Shown: positions 26,449-35,352, counted from the stretch's first letter. The stretch is DNA of 64,000 nucleotides from Natronosalvus vescus (GCF_023973145.1 NZ_CP099546.1:2356001-2420000); one strand, 5' to 3'. Numbers and translations are program-made. Notes: generated by a model from the sequence alone, not told the origin.

Positions 26449-26566
26449 GCCGTGCCCTCCGGCACCGATCGAGCGGTGACCTGTCTATCGCGCATGGCTC
26501 GTCAAACGAAGGGGTGTGCTATAAGTTGTGGCGTTAGTGCCACTGCTGGCCGCTCGTCGGGCCGTC

Positions 26567-27676
26567 TCACGTGAGGCCGAGCCCTCGAGTGCTCACGACC
26601 GTCGTTTTGCCATCAGCTTCCCGCTCGAGGTCGACGCCGAACGACTCGAGCAACCGGGTACTCGTCTCGACGTGATCGGTGACCGTCGGTACCCGAATCC
26701 GGCCGCCCGCCAGCGTGAGGTGATCGAGTAGCTGGTCGGCGAGATACCGGTCGACCGTGCCGTCGGACTCGAGAAATGCCAACGCTTCGTCCGCAGCGTC
26801 TTCACCGACTCGTTCGGCCGGTTTCCCGGGTTCGCCGAGGGCGGAGAAGCCGGCGAGCGGCCAGTCGGTGCCCGTTCCGTCCTGCTGTGCCTCGCGCTCG
26901 AATGCGAGCCCCAGGACGATCACCGACCCCGGACAGTGACTCTCGGCGACGGTTTCTATCCGTTCGATGACCTCGAGGGATCGGTTTTCATCATCGTCCT
27001 CGAGTGCAGGCCGACCCTGAAGCCCGCTCCGAAGCCGTTCGAGCGCCCCGCCAGCCTGCCGCCGGCCGACGTCAGCATCGGCCAGCGAGGCGGCGCAGGT
27101 CGAGTAGACCCGGACGCCGGCGATCCGTCCACGCCGATCCAGTTCGAGGGGATCGAACGCCGACGGGGCCAGCTGAAGCCGGAGGCGACCCCCGCCGGCC
27201 GGATAGAATCCGCGACGGTCGACCTCGAGGGACGCCTGGAGTCCGTGGCGGCGCAACAGCGGCAGCTTCACGTAGCGGAGGTAATCCAGCGGCGGCGACC
27301 AGGCGACGTCCGTCCCGCCCGTCGCCGTCAGCGTCAGGGGCGCCTCGAGCCGATGGGTCAGTGGAAGGAGACTGTCGATCAGGAGAGTGAGACTGGCGGC
27401 AGTACCGACCTCGACGGTGTACTCGCCGCCCGGGATCGCCCCCGCGAGTCCGGGGTCGAACGTGACGGTCTCGGCCTCGAGTTCGGCCCCCGATACGTCG
27501 GCGTCACAGATCGTTGCCATCGTCTCGAGGACGGCCAGGTGCTGGGTGGCGAGCCCCGGATCCGGACGGTTTCCCCGTACGGACTCGAGTCGAACCGGCT
27601 CGCCGGTGAGTGCCGAAAGGGTGAGCGCACGGCGGAGGAACTGGCCGCCGGCGTCGCTGCCGTCGAGCGTGTGCAT
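26567..27676 (-). CDS. rtcA: RNA 3'-terminal phosphate cyclase
   Basis: RtcA ligase of 369 residues that converts RNA 3'-phosphate ends to 2',3'-cyclic phosphates via an enzyme-AMP intermediate. Motifs: the N-terminal LDGSDAGGQFLRRALTLSALTG core, RGNRPDPGLATQH, and the central PLLRRHGLQASLEVDRRGFY with PAGGG. ADQLLDHLTLAGG and the likely AMP-accepting His335 in TVTDHVETSTRLL lie near the end. The start MHTLDGSDAGG fits; the upstream extension is Arg-rich and lacks conservation. It is divergent from the MFS gene. The RNA end may feed RtcB or repair, though no such partner is adjacent. Confidence 0.93.
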   Translation of the reverse strand: MHTLDGSDAGGQFLRRALTLSALTGEPVRLESVRGNRPDPGLATQHLAVLETMATICDADVSGAELEAETVTFDPGLAGAIPGGEYTVEVGTAASLTLLIDSLLPLTHRLEAPLTLTATGGTDVAWSPPLDYLRYVKLPLLRRHGLQASLEVDRRGFYPAGGGRLRLQLAPSAFDPLELDRRGRIAGVRVYSTCAASLADADVGRRQAGGALERLRSGLQGRPALEDDDENRSLEVIERIETVAESHCPGSVIVLGLAFEREAQQDGTGTDWPLAGFSALGEPGKPAERVGEDAADEALAFLESDGTVDRYLADQLLDHLTLAGGRIRVPTVTDHVETSTRLLESFGVDLEREADGKTTVVSTRGLGLT

Positions 27677-27827
27677 AGCTGATTCCTCGATAGCGGCCGG
27701 GAAAATAGTTCGTGTCGGCTGAACGTGTGGTTCGTGTCGGATGGGCGAATAGAGCTCGCCGGGTGGGAGAGCCACAGAACCGCCGGTATCTGAACCGTTA
27801 GGTGCCTCGAGCCGAGACGGGAGACCG

Positions 27828-29126
27828 ATGCGAGGCTGGCGCGACCCCCTGACCCGTCGATGGCTGCTCTGGGGAACCCTCGGTATCGTCTTCCTGCTCG
27901 TCAACATCTATCGGCTCTCGACGGCCGTCCTCGCCGAGGAGTTGATGGCCGGCTTCCAAACGACGGGCGCTCAGCTCGGCACGCTCCACGCGATGTTCTT
28001 CTGGATCTACGCGCTCATGCAGCTACCGACGGGGATCCTCGCGGATCGAGTCGGCCCACGACGAACGGCCGCCGCGGGTGGCCTCGCGATGAACGTCGGC
28101 GCGATCTGGTTCGCGCTCGCCGACGGCTACGTGAGCGCGCTCGGGGCTCGAGCCCTGGTCGGATTGGGCGCGAGCGTGATCTTCGTCTGCATCCTTCGAT
28201 TCTGTGCCAACTGGTTTCGAGCCGACGAGTTCGCCACTGTGACCGGCCTCAGCTTTGCCGTTTCGGGGTTCGGCGGCGTCCTCGCGACGACGCCGCTGGC
28301 GCTGGCCGCTGGCTCTGCAGGCTGGCGGACGACCATCGGCGCACTGGGCGTCTTCGGGATCGCCTTCAGTCTCGTCGTCTACCTGGTCGTTCGCGACACG
28401 CCCGAACGGGCGGGCTTCGAGCCGATCGAGGGCGTTCCCGGCCAGCCGACGCTCTCGACGGCCGCGGTTCGTCGCCACGTTCGATCCGTTCTCGCGGATC
28501 GAGTCACCTGGGTGGTCAGCCTCCTGCTCTTCTGTACGTCCGGGCTGAATCTGACGCTGTTCGGACTGTGGGGGGTTCCATACGTCGTCCAGACCTACGG
28601 CGTCTCGGTGACTTACGCGTCGATGTTCACGCTCCTCGGTGGCGTCGGCATGATCGTCGGCCCCCCGGCGCTCGGTTGGCTGTCCGATCGCCTCGAGCGC
28701 CGCGTCGAGTTGATGGTCGCGGGAGCCGTCATCTACACGGCCGCCCTCGGCCTCATCGCCCTCCTCGGCAAACCGCCGCTCGCCATCGTCGCCCTCGTCT
28801 ACTTCCTGGCGGGGGCGTTGCTGGGCGCGTTCGTCCTCAGTTACGCGCTCGTCAAGGATCGTCACCCCGCCAGTGCGAGTGGGATCTCGACCGGCGTCAT
28901 CAACGGCGCGGCCTTCTTCGGGGCGGCCATCCTGCCGACGGCGATGGGCTACGCCCTCGACAGCTACTGGACGGGCACGCTCGAGGCCGGCGTCCGCGTG
29001 TATACGGCCACGGGTTACCGAATGGCGTTCGTCATCGCGACCGGTGCGGGGGCCGTCGCGCTTGCGTGTTCCCTCTGGTTGTATCGTTACCAGCGGCGTC
29101 CCTCCACCTCGCCCCAGCAGGCGTGA
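27828..29126 (+). CDS. MFS transporter (nitrate/sugar-phosphate-like)
   Basis: Major facilitator superfamily permease of 432 residues with 12 predicted helices. The loop after helix 2 has GILADRVGPRRTAAAGG, the MFS motif A equivalent, and a second copy DRLERRVELMVAG lies between helices 8 and 9. The first helix pair (WLLWGTLGIVFLLVNIYRLS then MFFWIYALMQLPTG) fits the nitrate/phosphate-sugar-type branch. No substrate can be read from sequence. It is divergent from RtcA and followed by a GNAT gene 55 bases downstream. Confidence 0.88.
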   Translation: MRGWRDPLTRRWLLWGTLGIVFLLVNIYRLSTAVLAEELMAGFQTTGAQLGTLHAMFFWIYALMQLPTGILADRVGPRRTAAAGGLAMNVGAIWFALADGYVSALGARALVGLGASVIFVCILRFCANWFRADEFATVTGLSFAVSGFGGVLATTPLALAAGSAGWRTTIGALGVFGIAFSLVVYLVVRDTPERAGFEPIEGVPGQPTLSTAAVRRHVRSVLADRVTWVVSLLLFCTSGLNLTLFGLWGVPYVVQTYGVSVTYASMFTLLGGVGMIVGPPALGWLSDRLERRVELMVAGAVIYTAALGLIALLGKPPLAIVALVYFLAGALLGAFVLSYALVKDRHPASASGISTGVINGAAFFGAAILPTAMGYALDSYWTGTLEAGVRVYTATGYRMAFVIATGAGAVALACSLWLYRYQRRPSTSPQQA

Positions 29127-29181
29127 TGCTGACGAGTGTGGCCACCTTTTTGCGACCTACAACGAGACTCTCGAGCAATCA

Positions 29182-29721
29182 ATGGGCGACATCCACCACA
29201 TCCGTCCGGCGACACCCGGCGACGCCGCTGCCATTCGTTCGGTGGCTCGAGCGAGCTGGCACGCGGCTTACGACGACTTTCTCGGCCGCGAGACGGTCGA
29301 CGCGGTGACCGACGACTGGTACGCCGTCGATCGCCTGCGGGACTCGATCGAGGCGGCGGAGAGCCACCTGTTCGTTTGCGACCTGGCGGACGCCGACTGG
29401 GGGAGTGATCGTTCCGTCAACGACGTCGCCGGATTCGTCCACGTCAGCCCCTGGGCCGGGGAATCAGGCGTCGGCCACCTCAAGCGGCTGTACGTCCACC
29501 CGGATCACTGGGGCCAGGGTCTCGGTACCGCGCTCCTCGAGCGTGGCGAACGCGCCCTCGAGCAGGCTGGGTACGACCGGATTCGTCTCGAGGTATTCGC
29601 CGAAAACGGCGACGGCGTCGGGTTTTACGAGGCTCGAGGGTACGGCGGGGTCGACGAGGAGTGCGAGACGCTGGGCGGCGAGACGCGCCACCTACTGATC
29701 CTCGAGATGGGGCTCGAGTGA
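29182..29721 (+). CDS. GNAT family N-acetyltransferase
   Basis: Acetyl-CoA-dependent N-acetyltransferase of 179 residues, probably cytosolic. It shows the GNAT core: N-terminal IRPATPGDAAAIRSVARASW, central VGHLKRLYVHPDHWGQGLGT (motif A with the acetyl-CoA pyrophosphate loop Q-x-x-G-x-G/A), and RIRLEVFAENGDGVGFYEARGY, the motif B. That order matches RimI-type enzymes acting on proteins or small amines; the acceptor cannot be named. The upstream longer frame runs into the MFS gene, so the ATG giving MGDIHHIRPA is used. Confidence 0.88.
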   Translation: MGDIHHIRPATPGDAAAIRSVARASWHAAYDDFLGRETVDAVTDDWYAVDRLRDSIEAAESHLFVCDLADADWGSDRSVNDVAGFVHVSPWAGESGVGHLKRLYVHPDHWGQGLGTALLERGERALEQAGYDRIRLEVFAENGDGVGFYEARGYGGVDEECETLGGETRHLLILEMGLE

Positions 29722-29761
29722 CTCGCGGTATTTTTGGTGTGATGAGCGTGTATACGACAAT

Positions 29762-29798
29762 ACTACATAAGATGTAGTCAAGATACAAAAGATGTAGT
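29762..29798. promoter_or_regulatory. Palindrome plus direct repeat upstream of 29872 gene
   Basis: ACTACAT-AAG-ATGTAGT is a perfect 7-bp inverted repeat at 29762-29778, and AAGATGTAGT recurs at 29789-29798. The block is AT-rich and about 75-110 bases ahead of the downstream ATG. Its symmetry and the repeated half-site, two turns apart, suggest a binding site for a dimeric regulator, whose gene is unknown. Confidence 0.55.
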
Positions 29799-29871
29799 TT
29801 AGGCTGGAGCGGCCACCTTGCACATTCCGGACGCACGTCTTAGTGTCACTCCGTGGTTGACGCTGGCGACC

Positions 29872-30225
29872 ATGCTCGTTCACCTCCAGCAGTACAAACA
29901 CGAGGAAGTCCAATTCGACGACAACCGCACGACCGGCCGATCACAGACCGAGGACTCCGTCGACAAGGACGCACAGGCGTACTTCGGGGAATCCGTCGAA
30001 CAAATGGACGTCGAAACCTGGGAAACCGTCGAGTACGAGGGAGACCCGATCCAGCGTCGCGACGTCACGCTCACCGGCGTCACCTCCGTGTCGGTGCCCG
30101 ACCGACCGCTCGAGGACGAGGGCGATGCGCCGCTCCCGGGAACCACGGTACAGGTACACGTCGACGGCGGCATCGAATCGCTCGAGCAGGCGGTGATCGT
30201 CGAGGTGCAGGATTCGGAGGTGTAG
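29872..30225 (+). CDS. Haloarchaeal hypothetical protein
   Basis: A 117-residue soluble acidic protein with no family I recognise. It begins MLVHLQQYKHEEVQFDD and has a short DKDAQAYFGESVEQMDVETWET helix region. It then turns into beta-rich segments (RRDVTLTGVTSVSVPD, TTVQVHVDGGIESLEQAVIVEV). That layout would fit a single alpha/beta domain. A palindromic block upstream may control it. A TTG-start extension 18 codons upstream is less likely. The next ORF, about 200 bases downstream, has much lower GC. Confidence 0.6.
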   Translation: MLVHLQQYKHEEVQFDDNRTTGRSQTEDSVDKDAQAYFGESVEQMDVETWETVEYEGDPIQRRDVTLTGVTSVSVPDRPLEDEGDAPLPGTTVQVHVDGGIESLEQAVIVEVQDSEV

Positions 30226-30421
30226 GACGGCACCGTCACAGCGAGTCGGCCGTCGTCTCGGCCTCGAGCCTCAGTGTAGCGTCAACAGCGAACTTGCGTG
30301 TACATCTTCCCGCGATCAAGCTACCAACCTCACTTCATTCTCTGAAATCGTGCAAGATCCACAGCCCGAATGTTGCACGACAGTCAGGTTGATTTGCGAT
30401 GGTGGAGAGCGGTCAGTTCAG

Positions 30422-30883
30422 GTGAGGAACACAATATTTGAGTGTTTATCAGTCGAACGAACTATCAATGCCCTCTCGACGAAAAACACTAATTGCCAGT
30501 ATGCGGTTATAAGTTCTACGCTCGCTGGTTGTCTGGATATTCTCGAAACTGATGGTTCTGTTCAGGAGGTTATCGTAGACCTTCGCAATGCAGAGTCTGA
30601 CGAATCTCACACATTCCATCTCGCTCTCGAACTTGAAAACGAGATCATGGACTGGGAGTCACATACTGTTGCGTCGGGCACCGATGAACTGGTTACAATT
30701 GATCCATCTGGTGACACATCTCCCGTAGGTCTCCACGGAGTCGTCGATGATTTTGCAGATGATATTCGTTTTTTCGGAATAGATGATGTTGAAGAAGATT
30801 TTTGCCTTCGATTGAACTTTTGGTCTTCTCATCCCATTCGCGAGCGTCCCTTGATTGACCAATTAGCTGATATCGAATGTTGA
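30422..30883 (+). CDS. AT-rich orphan ORF, probably acquired
   Basis: Unrecognised frame whose base composition is clearly lower in GC than both neighbours. The sequence is still protein-like: LSVERTINALSTKNTN, YAVISSTLAGCLDILE, VQEVIVDLRNAE, then HTFHLALELENEIMDW, ending in a Phe-rich RLNFWSSHPIRERPL tail. There are no membrane helices. The start is uncertain: GTG at 30422 is used. A GTG at 30350 would put the first codons inside a 7-bp hairpin (CGTGCAA/TTGCACG), which argues against it. Atypical composition suggests transfer from a lower-GC source or a mobile-element remnant. It converges on the RNB nuclease gene. Confidence 0.45.
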   Translation: MRNTIFECLSVERTINALSTKNTNCQYAVISSTLAGCLDILETDGSVQEVIVDLRNAESDESHTFHLALELENEIMDWESHTVASGTDELVTIDPSGDTSPVGLHGVVDDFADDIRFFGIDDVEEDFCLRLNFWSSHPIRERPLIDQLADIEC

Positions 30884-31065
30884 CAGGCTTTTCCCGTGCA
30901 GTTCGCACCTGTAGTGAGCAGGTGGTTCACCGATTTCGGAGTGAAAAAATGGGGTCGTCGTGCTGCACTCATCCTCTGAGTGTTGTAGGCAGTGAATATC
31001 AGATACCAGTCCTATCGGCCACAATTTGATCTGGTTGACTCACAAATTGCGGATTGGGACTCCAC

Positions 31066-32364
31066 TCAGATCGTCTTCTCCGCTTCCGCCTCGTCGACGA
31101 CCTCGAGGCCGCGATTGTTGACGGCCATCGGATCGAGGCCGACCTCCTGCAGGAACCCCTTGTACTCGCGCTCGCAGGTCTCGGCCGCCTTCTGTTTGTC
31201 GCTGGCGCGATCACAGAGCGCTATGAGGTTCTCGGGGACGTCGTTCTGGTAGACGATCCAGTGGTTGATCAGATCCGACAGCCGCCGGATTGGACTCGTG
31301 AAGTGGCCGTAAATCTCGAAGTTGAGCGCGTGATGGCCGCCGAACGGATCGTTCATGTACTTCGCCCGGGGCATCACCTTCATCACCGCCCACTGGATCT
31401 TATCGAGTTGGCGACCCGGCGCGGTCTCGAGGGTCGCGTTGACTGCCTTTCGGGGCTCGTCCCACGTATCGCCGGGGATGGAGACGCCGTCGAGTTCCTG
31501 GATCTCCTGGAGCGCTTTCGACCACTCGTCGGGGGTCGGCTGGGGGTGGACGCGGTACATCGCCTCGACGCCGCGCGACCACATCAGTTCGTGCGTGACG
31601 GCCTTGTTCGCCTTGAGCATACACTCCTCGATGATGGTGTGGGCGCGGTCGCGACTCGGGTTCAGCACGAGGGAGCCGTCCTCCTTGCGGATTTCGTGCA
31701 TCTCGTTGGCGACCTCGAACACCAACGAATTCTCCTCGTGCAGCGGCGCGTCGGGATCGTCCAGGCGCTTTTCAGCCTGGGCGTAGGTGAGCCGTTCGTC
31801 GGATTCGATCACCGACTTGTAGATGTCGATGGACTCGTATGAGAGGGTCTCCTTGTCGAGGTGCATCTCGACGGTGTGGGCGAATCGCTCCTCCTGGGGT
31901 ACCAGCGAACAGACCGACTCCGCCAGCACCGGCGGGAGCATGTGGATGGTGTAGGCGGGCAGGTAGACCGTGTTGCCGCGCTCGACGGCCTCGGCCCACA
32001 TTGCCGACCCGGGGTGGACGTAGTGGGTCACGTCGGCGATGTGCACCCAGAGAACGTACTCCTCCTCGCGCTCTTCGATCGAGATCGCGTCGTCGAAGTC
32101 CTGAGCGTCGATCGGGTCGGTCGTCCACGTCGTCAGATCGCGGAGGTCGCGGCGCTCGTCGATTTCGTCGTCGATGTCGCCCTGGACGTCGCCGGAGAGC
32201 TCTCTGGCCTCATCGAGCACCGGTTCCGGGAACTCGTCGCGAATCTCGAACTTCTCGAACAGCTCCTCGCGTTTGTTCTCGAGGTGTCGTGCCAGCTCCT
32301 CGGAGATCTGAACGGGGCCTTGCCCCTCGGCCGTGCCGGCTGCGGCCTGTGCGTCGTCGCTCAT
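31066..32364 (-). CDS. rnr: RNB-domain exoribonuclease (RNase R-like)
   Basis: Cytosolic RNA-degrading enzyme of 432 residues consisting mainly of an RNB domain. Metal-binding aspartates are in TTDPIDAQDFDDAIS (residues 81-95), followed by WVHIADVTHYV, RGNTVYLPAYTIHMLPP and HALNFEIYGHFTSPIRRLSDL. It lacks the N-terminal cold-shock domains and the C-terminal S1 domain of bacterial RNase R, as in known haloarchaeal RNase R homologues. A glutamate/serine-poor acidic leader precedes it. Start MSDDAQAA is set by the family. It is divergent from the ABC gene at 32461. Confidence 0.9.
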   Translation of the reverse strand: MSDDAQAAAGTAEGQGPVQISEELARHLENKREELFEKFEIRDEFPEPVLDEARELSGDVQGDIDDEIDERRDLRDLTTWTTDPIDAQDFDDAISIEEREEEYVLWVHIADVTHYVHPGSAMWAEAVERGNTVYLPAYTIHMLPPVLAESVCSLVPQEERFAHTVEMHLDKETLSYESIDIYKSVIESDERLTYAQAEKRLDDPDAPLHEENSLVFEVANEMHEIRKEDGSLVLNPSRDRAHTIIEECMLKANKAVTHELMWSRGVEAMYRVHPQPTPDEWSKALQEIQELDGVSIPGDTWDEPRKAVNATLETAPGRQLDKIQWAVMKVMPRAKYMNDPFGGHHALNFEIYGHFTSPIRRLSDLINHWIVYQNDVPENLIALCDRASDKQKAAETCEREYKGFLQEVGLDPMAVNNRGLEVVDEAEAEKTI

Positions 32365-32431
32365 ACCCTCGCCTACGAAAAGGAGTGCCAAAGACGTGTC
32401 GGGACTCCCGTCGTGAGGTCGATGCCAAAAA

Positions 32432-32437
32432 TTATAT
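32432..32437 (+). promoter_or_regulatory. TATA element of ABC exporter operon
   Basis: TTATAT lies 24-29 bases before the ATPase ATG, as expected for a leaderless transcript. Confidence 0.55.
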
Positions 32438-32460
32438 GTTATCCAACACGATGGTGTGTG

Positions 32461-33546
32461 ATGACAACGATTGCCCTCCACGGCGTCGAGAAACGCTACG
32501 GCGACGTCGCCGCCCTCCGCGGCATCGACCTCGAGGTCGAATCCGGCGAGGTGTTCGGCTTTCTGGGGCCGAACGGCGCCGGAAAGTCGACGACGATCGA
32601 CATCCTCTTACGGTACACCCACCCCACAAGCGGCTCCGTCACTGTGCTCGACCACGACGTGACGACCGACCCCGTGCCCGTCCGCAAGCGAACCGGCATC
32701 CTCCCCGAGGGATACGCCCCCTTCGAGACGATGACCGGCCGCGAGCACGTCGAGTACGCCATCGAGGCCAACGACGCCGACGACGACCCCGACGCCCTAC
32801 TCGAGCGGGTCGACGTCGCCCACGCGGCCGACCGCCAGGCCAGTGGCTACTCGAAGGGAATGACCCAGCGGCTGGGCCTGGCGATGGCGCTCGTCGGTGA
32901 ACCGAATCTGCTCGTGCTCGACGAACCCTCGACGGGACTCGATCCACACGGCGTCAGGCTCATGCGTCGGATCGTCCGCGAGGAGCGCGACCGTGGCGCG
33001 ACCGTCTTCTTCTCGAGTCACATCCTGGAGCAGGTCGAAGCCGTCGCCGACCGCGTCGGCATCCTCCGCCACGGCCAGCTCATCGCGGTCGATACGATCG
33101 ACGGCCTTCGAGCGGCCGCCGAGACGGATGCGGAACTGGTTGTGGACGTGACGGTCGACGGCGGGGCTGGTCGCGTCGCCGGCGATCCTGGCCCTGGTAC
33201 GGGCACGGGTGCGGAACCCGGCACGGAACGCGACAGAACCGCGAGTCTCGAATCCGAGCCCAGTCTCGAACCCGACCTCGAACCCGACCTCGAGGCCGGC
33301 ACTACTACCGATCTCGCATCCGTCATCGCGGCCGTCGACTCGATCGACGGCGTCTCGAGCGTCCGCCGACGGGACGACGCCCTGGTCGTCGGCTGTACGG
33401 CCGAGACGAAACTCGAAGTACTGGACACGATTCGTGACGCCGGCGGGGAGATAACGGACTTCACGACCGCGGAGGCGTCGCTCGAGGAGCTGTTCGTCTC
33501 CTACACGGAGACCGAGCCGTACGCGGAAACGGAGGGACAGCGATGA
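32461..33546 (+). CDS. ABC transporter ATP-binding protein
   Basis: ATPase subunit of 361 residues for an ABC-2 type exporter. It has Walker A GPNGAGKST (36-44), Q-loop region LPEGYAP, signature SGYSKGMTQRLGLA, Walker B LLVLDEPSTGLD and switch His in SSHILEQ. It fits the CcmA/NatA group, with the C-terminal domain about 100 residues longer. That region carries a low-complexity stretch rich in Glu, Pro, Ser and Leu (repeated EPSLEP/DLEPDLE units) before a final SLEELFVSYTE segment common in this group. The ATG of the next gene overlaps its stop by four bases, so they are co-transcribed and translationally coupled. Confidence 0.93.
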   Translation: MTTIALHGVEKRYGDVAALRGIDLEVESGEVFGFLGPNGAGKSTTIDILLRYTHPTSGSVTVLDHDVTTDPVPVRKRTGILPEGYAPFETMTGREHVEYAIEANDADDDPDALLERVDVAHAADRQASGYSKGMTQRLGLAMALVGEPNLLVLDEPSTGLDPHGVRLMRRIVREERDRGATVFFSSHILEQVEAVADRVGILRHGQLIAVDTIDGLRAAAETDAELVVDVTVDGGAGRVAGDPGPGTGTGAEPGTERDRTASLESEPSLEPDLEPDLEAGTTTDLASVIAAVDSIDGVSSVRRRDDALVVGCTAETKLEVLDTIRDAGGEITDFTTAEASLEELFVSYTETEPYAETEGQR

Positions 33547-34358
33547 GCTGGCGCCTCGTCGGAAAAAAGGAAATTGGAGACGCGATCCGCAACTATCAGC
33601 TCTACGCGAACGCGCTCATCTTCGTCGCCGTCTTCGGCGGCTTCGGCTACCTGTTCGCGCGGGACGTCAGGCGGTCGGCTGGCGTCGACCCCTCGATGGC
33701 ACCCGATCCGATCGAGTTCGTCGGCCTGCTCTCGTTTTTCTGCATCATCATGATTCCCGCGGTCGGGCTGATGGTCTCCTACGACGCCATCGTCAAGCGA
33801 CGCGCCGGCGGGCAGTTGGCGCTATTGCTCGGAATGCCTCACGACCGCCGGGATGTCGTCGTTGGCTCGCTCCTCGGTCGGTTCGCCGTCTTCGCGGGGT
33901 CGCTCCTGGCAGGAATCGCGGCGGCGTTGGTAGTACTCCTGGTCTTCGGCCTCTCGCCGCCGTTCGGGGCGCTGGTAGGGTTCACCATCGCCACCGCCGG
34001 ACTGGGGCTGGCCTACGTGGCGATCGGCATCGGGCTCTCAGGGTGGATTCGGTCGCCGACGTGGGCGGCCATCGCGGCATTCGGCGTCTTCATGCTGTTC
34101 GTGTTCGTCTGGCGGGTCGTCCCAGACGGCGTGGTGTATCTGGTTTCCGGATTCGAGATACCCACCGAGATGCCCTGGTGGCGACCGTACGTGACGACGC
34201 TCTCGCCGAGTGTGGCCTACGAACGCGTCCTCGACGCCTACGTCTTCGACGAGGCACGGGAGGGGTATCCGACGGCCTTCGGTGCCGTCGTCTTGCTGGG
34301 GTGGACGGTGCTCGCGCCGCTGGTCGGCTACCTTCGGTTCGATCGGACGGATCTCTAA
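33543..34358 (+). CDS. ABC-2 type permease (NosY-like)
   Basis: A 271-residue integral membrane subunit with six predicted helices. It begins with a short cytoplasmic segment SWRLVGKKEIGDAIRNYQLY, typical of NosY/YhhJ-like ABC-2 permeases. The YDAIVKRRAGGQLALLLGMP segment is the family's cytoplasmic coupling region. Together with the upstream ATPase it would form a homodimeric exporter; the substrate is unknown (lipid, antibiotic, sodium and copper-site maturation are all known for the group). The gene overlaps the ATPase stop (ATGA). Confidence 0.9.
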   Translation: MSWRLVGKKEIGDAIRNYQLYANALIFVAVFGGFGYLFARDVRRSAGVDPSMAPDPIEFVGLLSFFCIIMIPAVGLMVSYDAIVKRRAGGQLALLLGMPHDRRDVVVGSLLGRFAVFAGSLLAGIAAALVVLLVFGLSPPFGALVGFTIATAGLGLAYVAIGIGLSGWIRSPTWAAIAAFGVFMLFVFVWRVVPDGVVYLVSGFEIPTEMPWWRPYVTTLSPSVAYERVLDAYVFDEAREGYPTAFGAVVLLGWTVLAPLVGYLRFDRTDL

Positions 34359-34376
34359 CTGGCTACCCTGCCTACC

Positions 34377-34664
34377 CTAGGACTCCTCGACCCGCCGTCG
34401 CTCCTCGAGTGCACACACGTACCGCCGGAGAAACGCCTCCTGTGAGTACTCGCCGGCCTCGAGTGCGACCAGCTGATCCTCGAGTCCCTCGCGGCCGTAC
34501 CGGCAGAGCTCGCTGTCGCAGGGTTTACACAGGTGCTCGAACGTCTTTCCCTCGCGTTCCCAGCGATTGCCGTGCTTGTCGTACTCCCGGGCGTCGGCTC
34601 GAGCGACACGCGTCCCACAGGCGATGCAGGTAACCGTCTCGGTACGCCACCGCGAGAGCCACAT
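34377..34664 (-). CDS. DUF7562-like zinc-binding protein
   Basis: A 95-residue protein with two CxxC pairs, CIAC (residues 13-16) and CKPC near residue 47, consistent with a structural zinc site. The order is MWLSRWRTETVTCIACG, REYDKHGNRWEREGK, then HLCKPCDSELCRYGREGLE. I match it to the haloarchaeal DUF7562 group by pattern. Small zinc proteins of this kind are common in haloarchaea and often affect stress, biofilm or motility, but no role is known here. The longer upstream extension lacks conservation. It converges on the ABC permease gene. Confidence 0.8.
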   Translation of the reverse strand: MWLSRWRTETVTCIACGTRVARADAREYDKHGNRWEREGKTFEHLCKPCDSELCRYGREGLEDQLVALEAGEYSQEAFLRRYVCALEERRRVEES

Positions 34665-34784
34665 ACCTCGGCTATTGCCGTGTGCATACTTAGCAATTAT
34701 CACGGCCTGCCTGACGGTCAGGCTGAGTGGGGGGCTCCCCGAGAACGGGCCGCATACTGTGACTTCACGAAACGGAACGGGTCG

Positions 34785-34792
34785 TTTTATAG
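34785..34792 (+). promoter_or_regulatory. TATA element of PUA gene
   Basis: TTTTATAG is placed 24-31 bases before the ATG of the PUA gene and is one of the clearest TATA boxes in the window. Confidence 0.65.
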
Positions 34793-34815
34793 CGCAACCG
34801 CTCGTCCACGAACCC

Positions 34816-35295
34816 ATGGAGGTCAAATCGCGACACCACCTGCGGAGCGATGTCGTTTCAGAACTCGAGACGGCGGTCGCCGACGGACTCGGCGTCACGC
34901 TCGAGGGCGACGCCTACGAACGCGTCGAGTTCGAAGACAGCGACTGGGAGGTCGTCCTCGTCGACGGCTCGCCCGAGATCGCCTACTTCGACGCGGAGCC
35001 GTTTCTCACCGTCCGCGGCGCGAACGCCTACGAACCCGACCGACGAATCGTCACCGTCGACGCCGGTGCCGTCTCGTTCGTCTCAGACGGCGCGGACGTG
35101 ATGCGTCCGGGCATCACCGAAGCCGACGGCGAGATTGCCCCAGACGACCTCGTCCTCATCGCGGAGGAGTCCCACGGAAAAGTGCTGGCGGTCGGACGCG
35201 CTCGCGTCGACGGCTCGCAGATGGTCGGCAACGAGGGCAAGGTCGTCGACTCGCTTCATCACGTCGGCGACGAACTGTACTCGTTTTCGGGGTAG
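34816..35295 (+). CDS. PUA-domain RNA-binding protein (MCT-1/Tma20-like)
   Basis: A 159-residue archaeal RNA-binding protein. An N-terminal pre-PUA region (residues 1-75, MEVKSRHHLRSDVVSELE, with PEIAYFDAEPFLTVRG) is followed by a PUA domain (~80-157). That domain has the signature VTVDAGAVSFVSDGADVMRPGI, then LVLIAEESHGKVLAVGRA. The order matches archaeal relatives of eukaryotic MCT-1/Tma20, which work in ribosome recycling and re-initiation. Start from the TATA spacing and family. It is divergent from the small zinc-protein gene and convergent with the DUF1028 gene. Confidence 0.9.
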   Translation: MEVKSRHHLRSDVVSELETAVADGLGVTLEGDAYERVEFEDSDWEVVLVDGSPEIAYFDAEPFLTVRGANAYEPDRRIVTVDAGAVSFVSDGADVMRPGITEADGEIAPDDLVLIAEESHGKVLAVGRARVDGSQMVGNEGKVVDSLHHVGDELYSFSG

Positions 35296-35352
35296 GCTCT
35301 CGAGTCACTCGTCGCGTCATCCAATCCATAGTTGGAGCCCAGCCCCGACGCC

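Noticed and set aside
29818-29871. TTG-start extension of the hypothetical protein at 29872
   Set aside because: The added 18 residues are unlike the rest, and ATG with an upstream palindrome is a better start.
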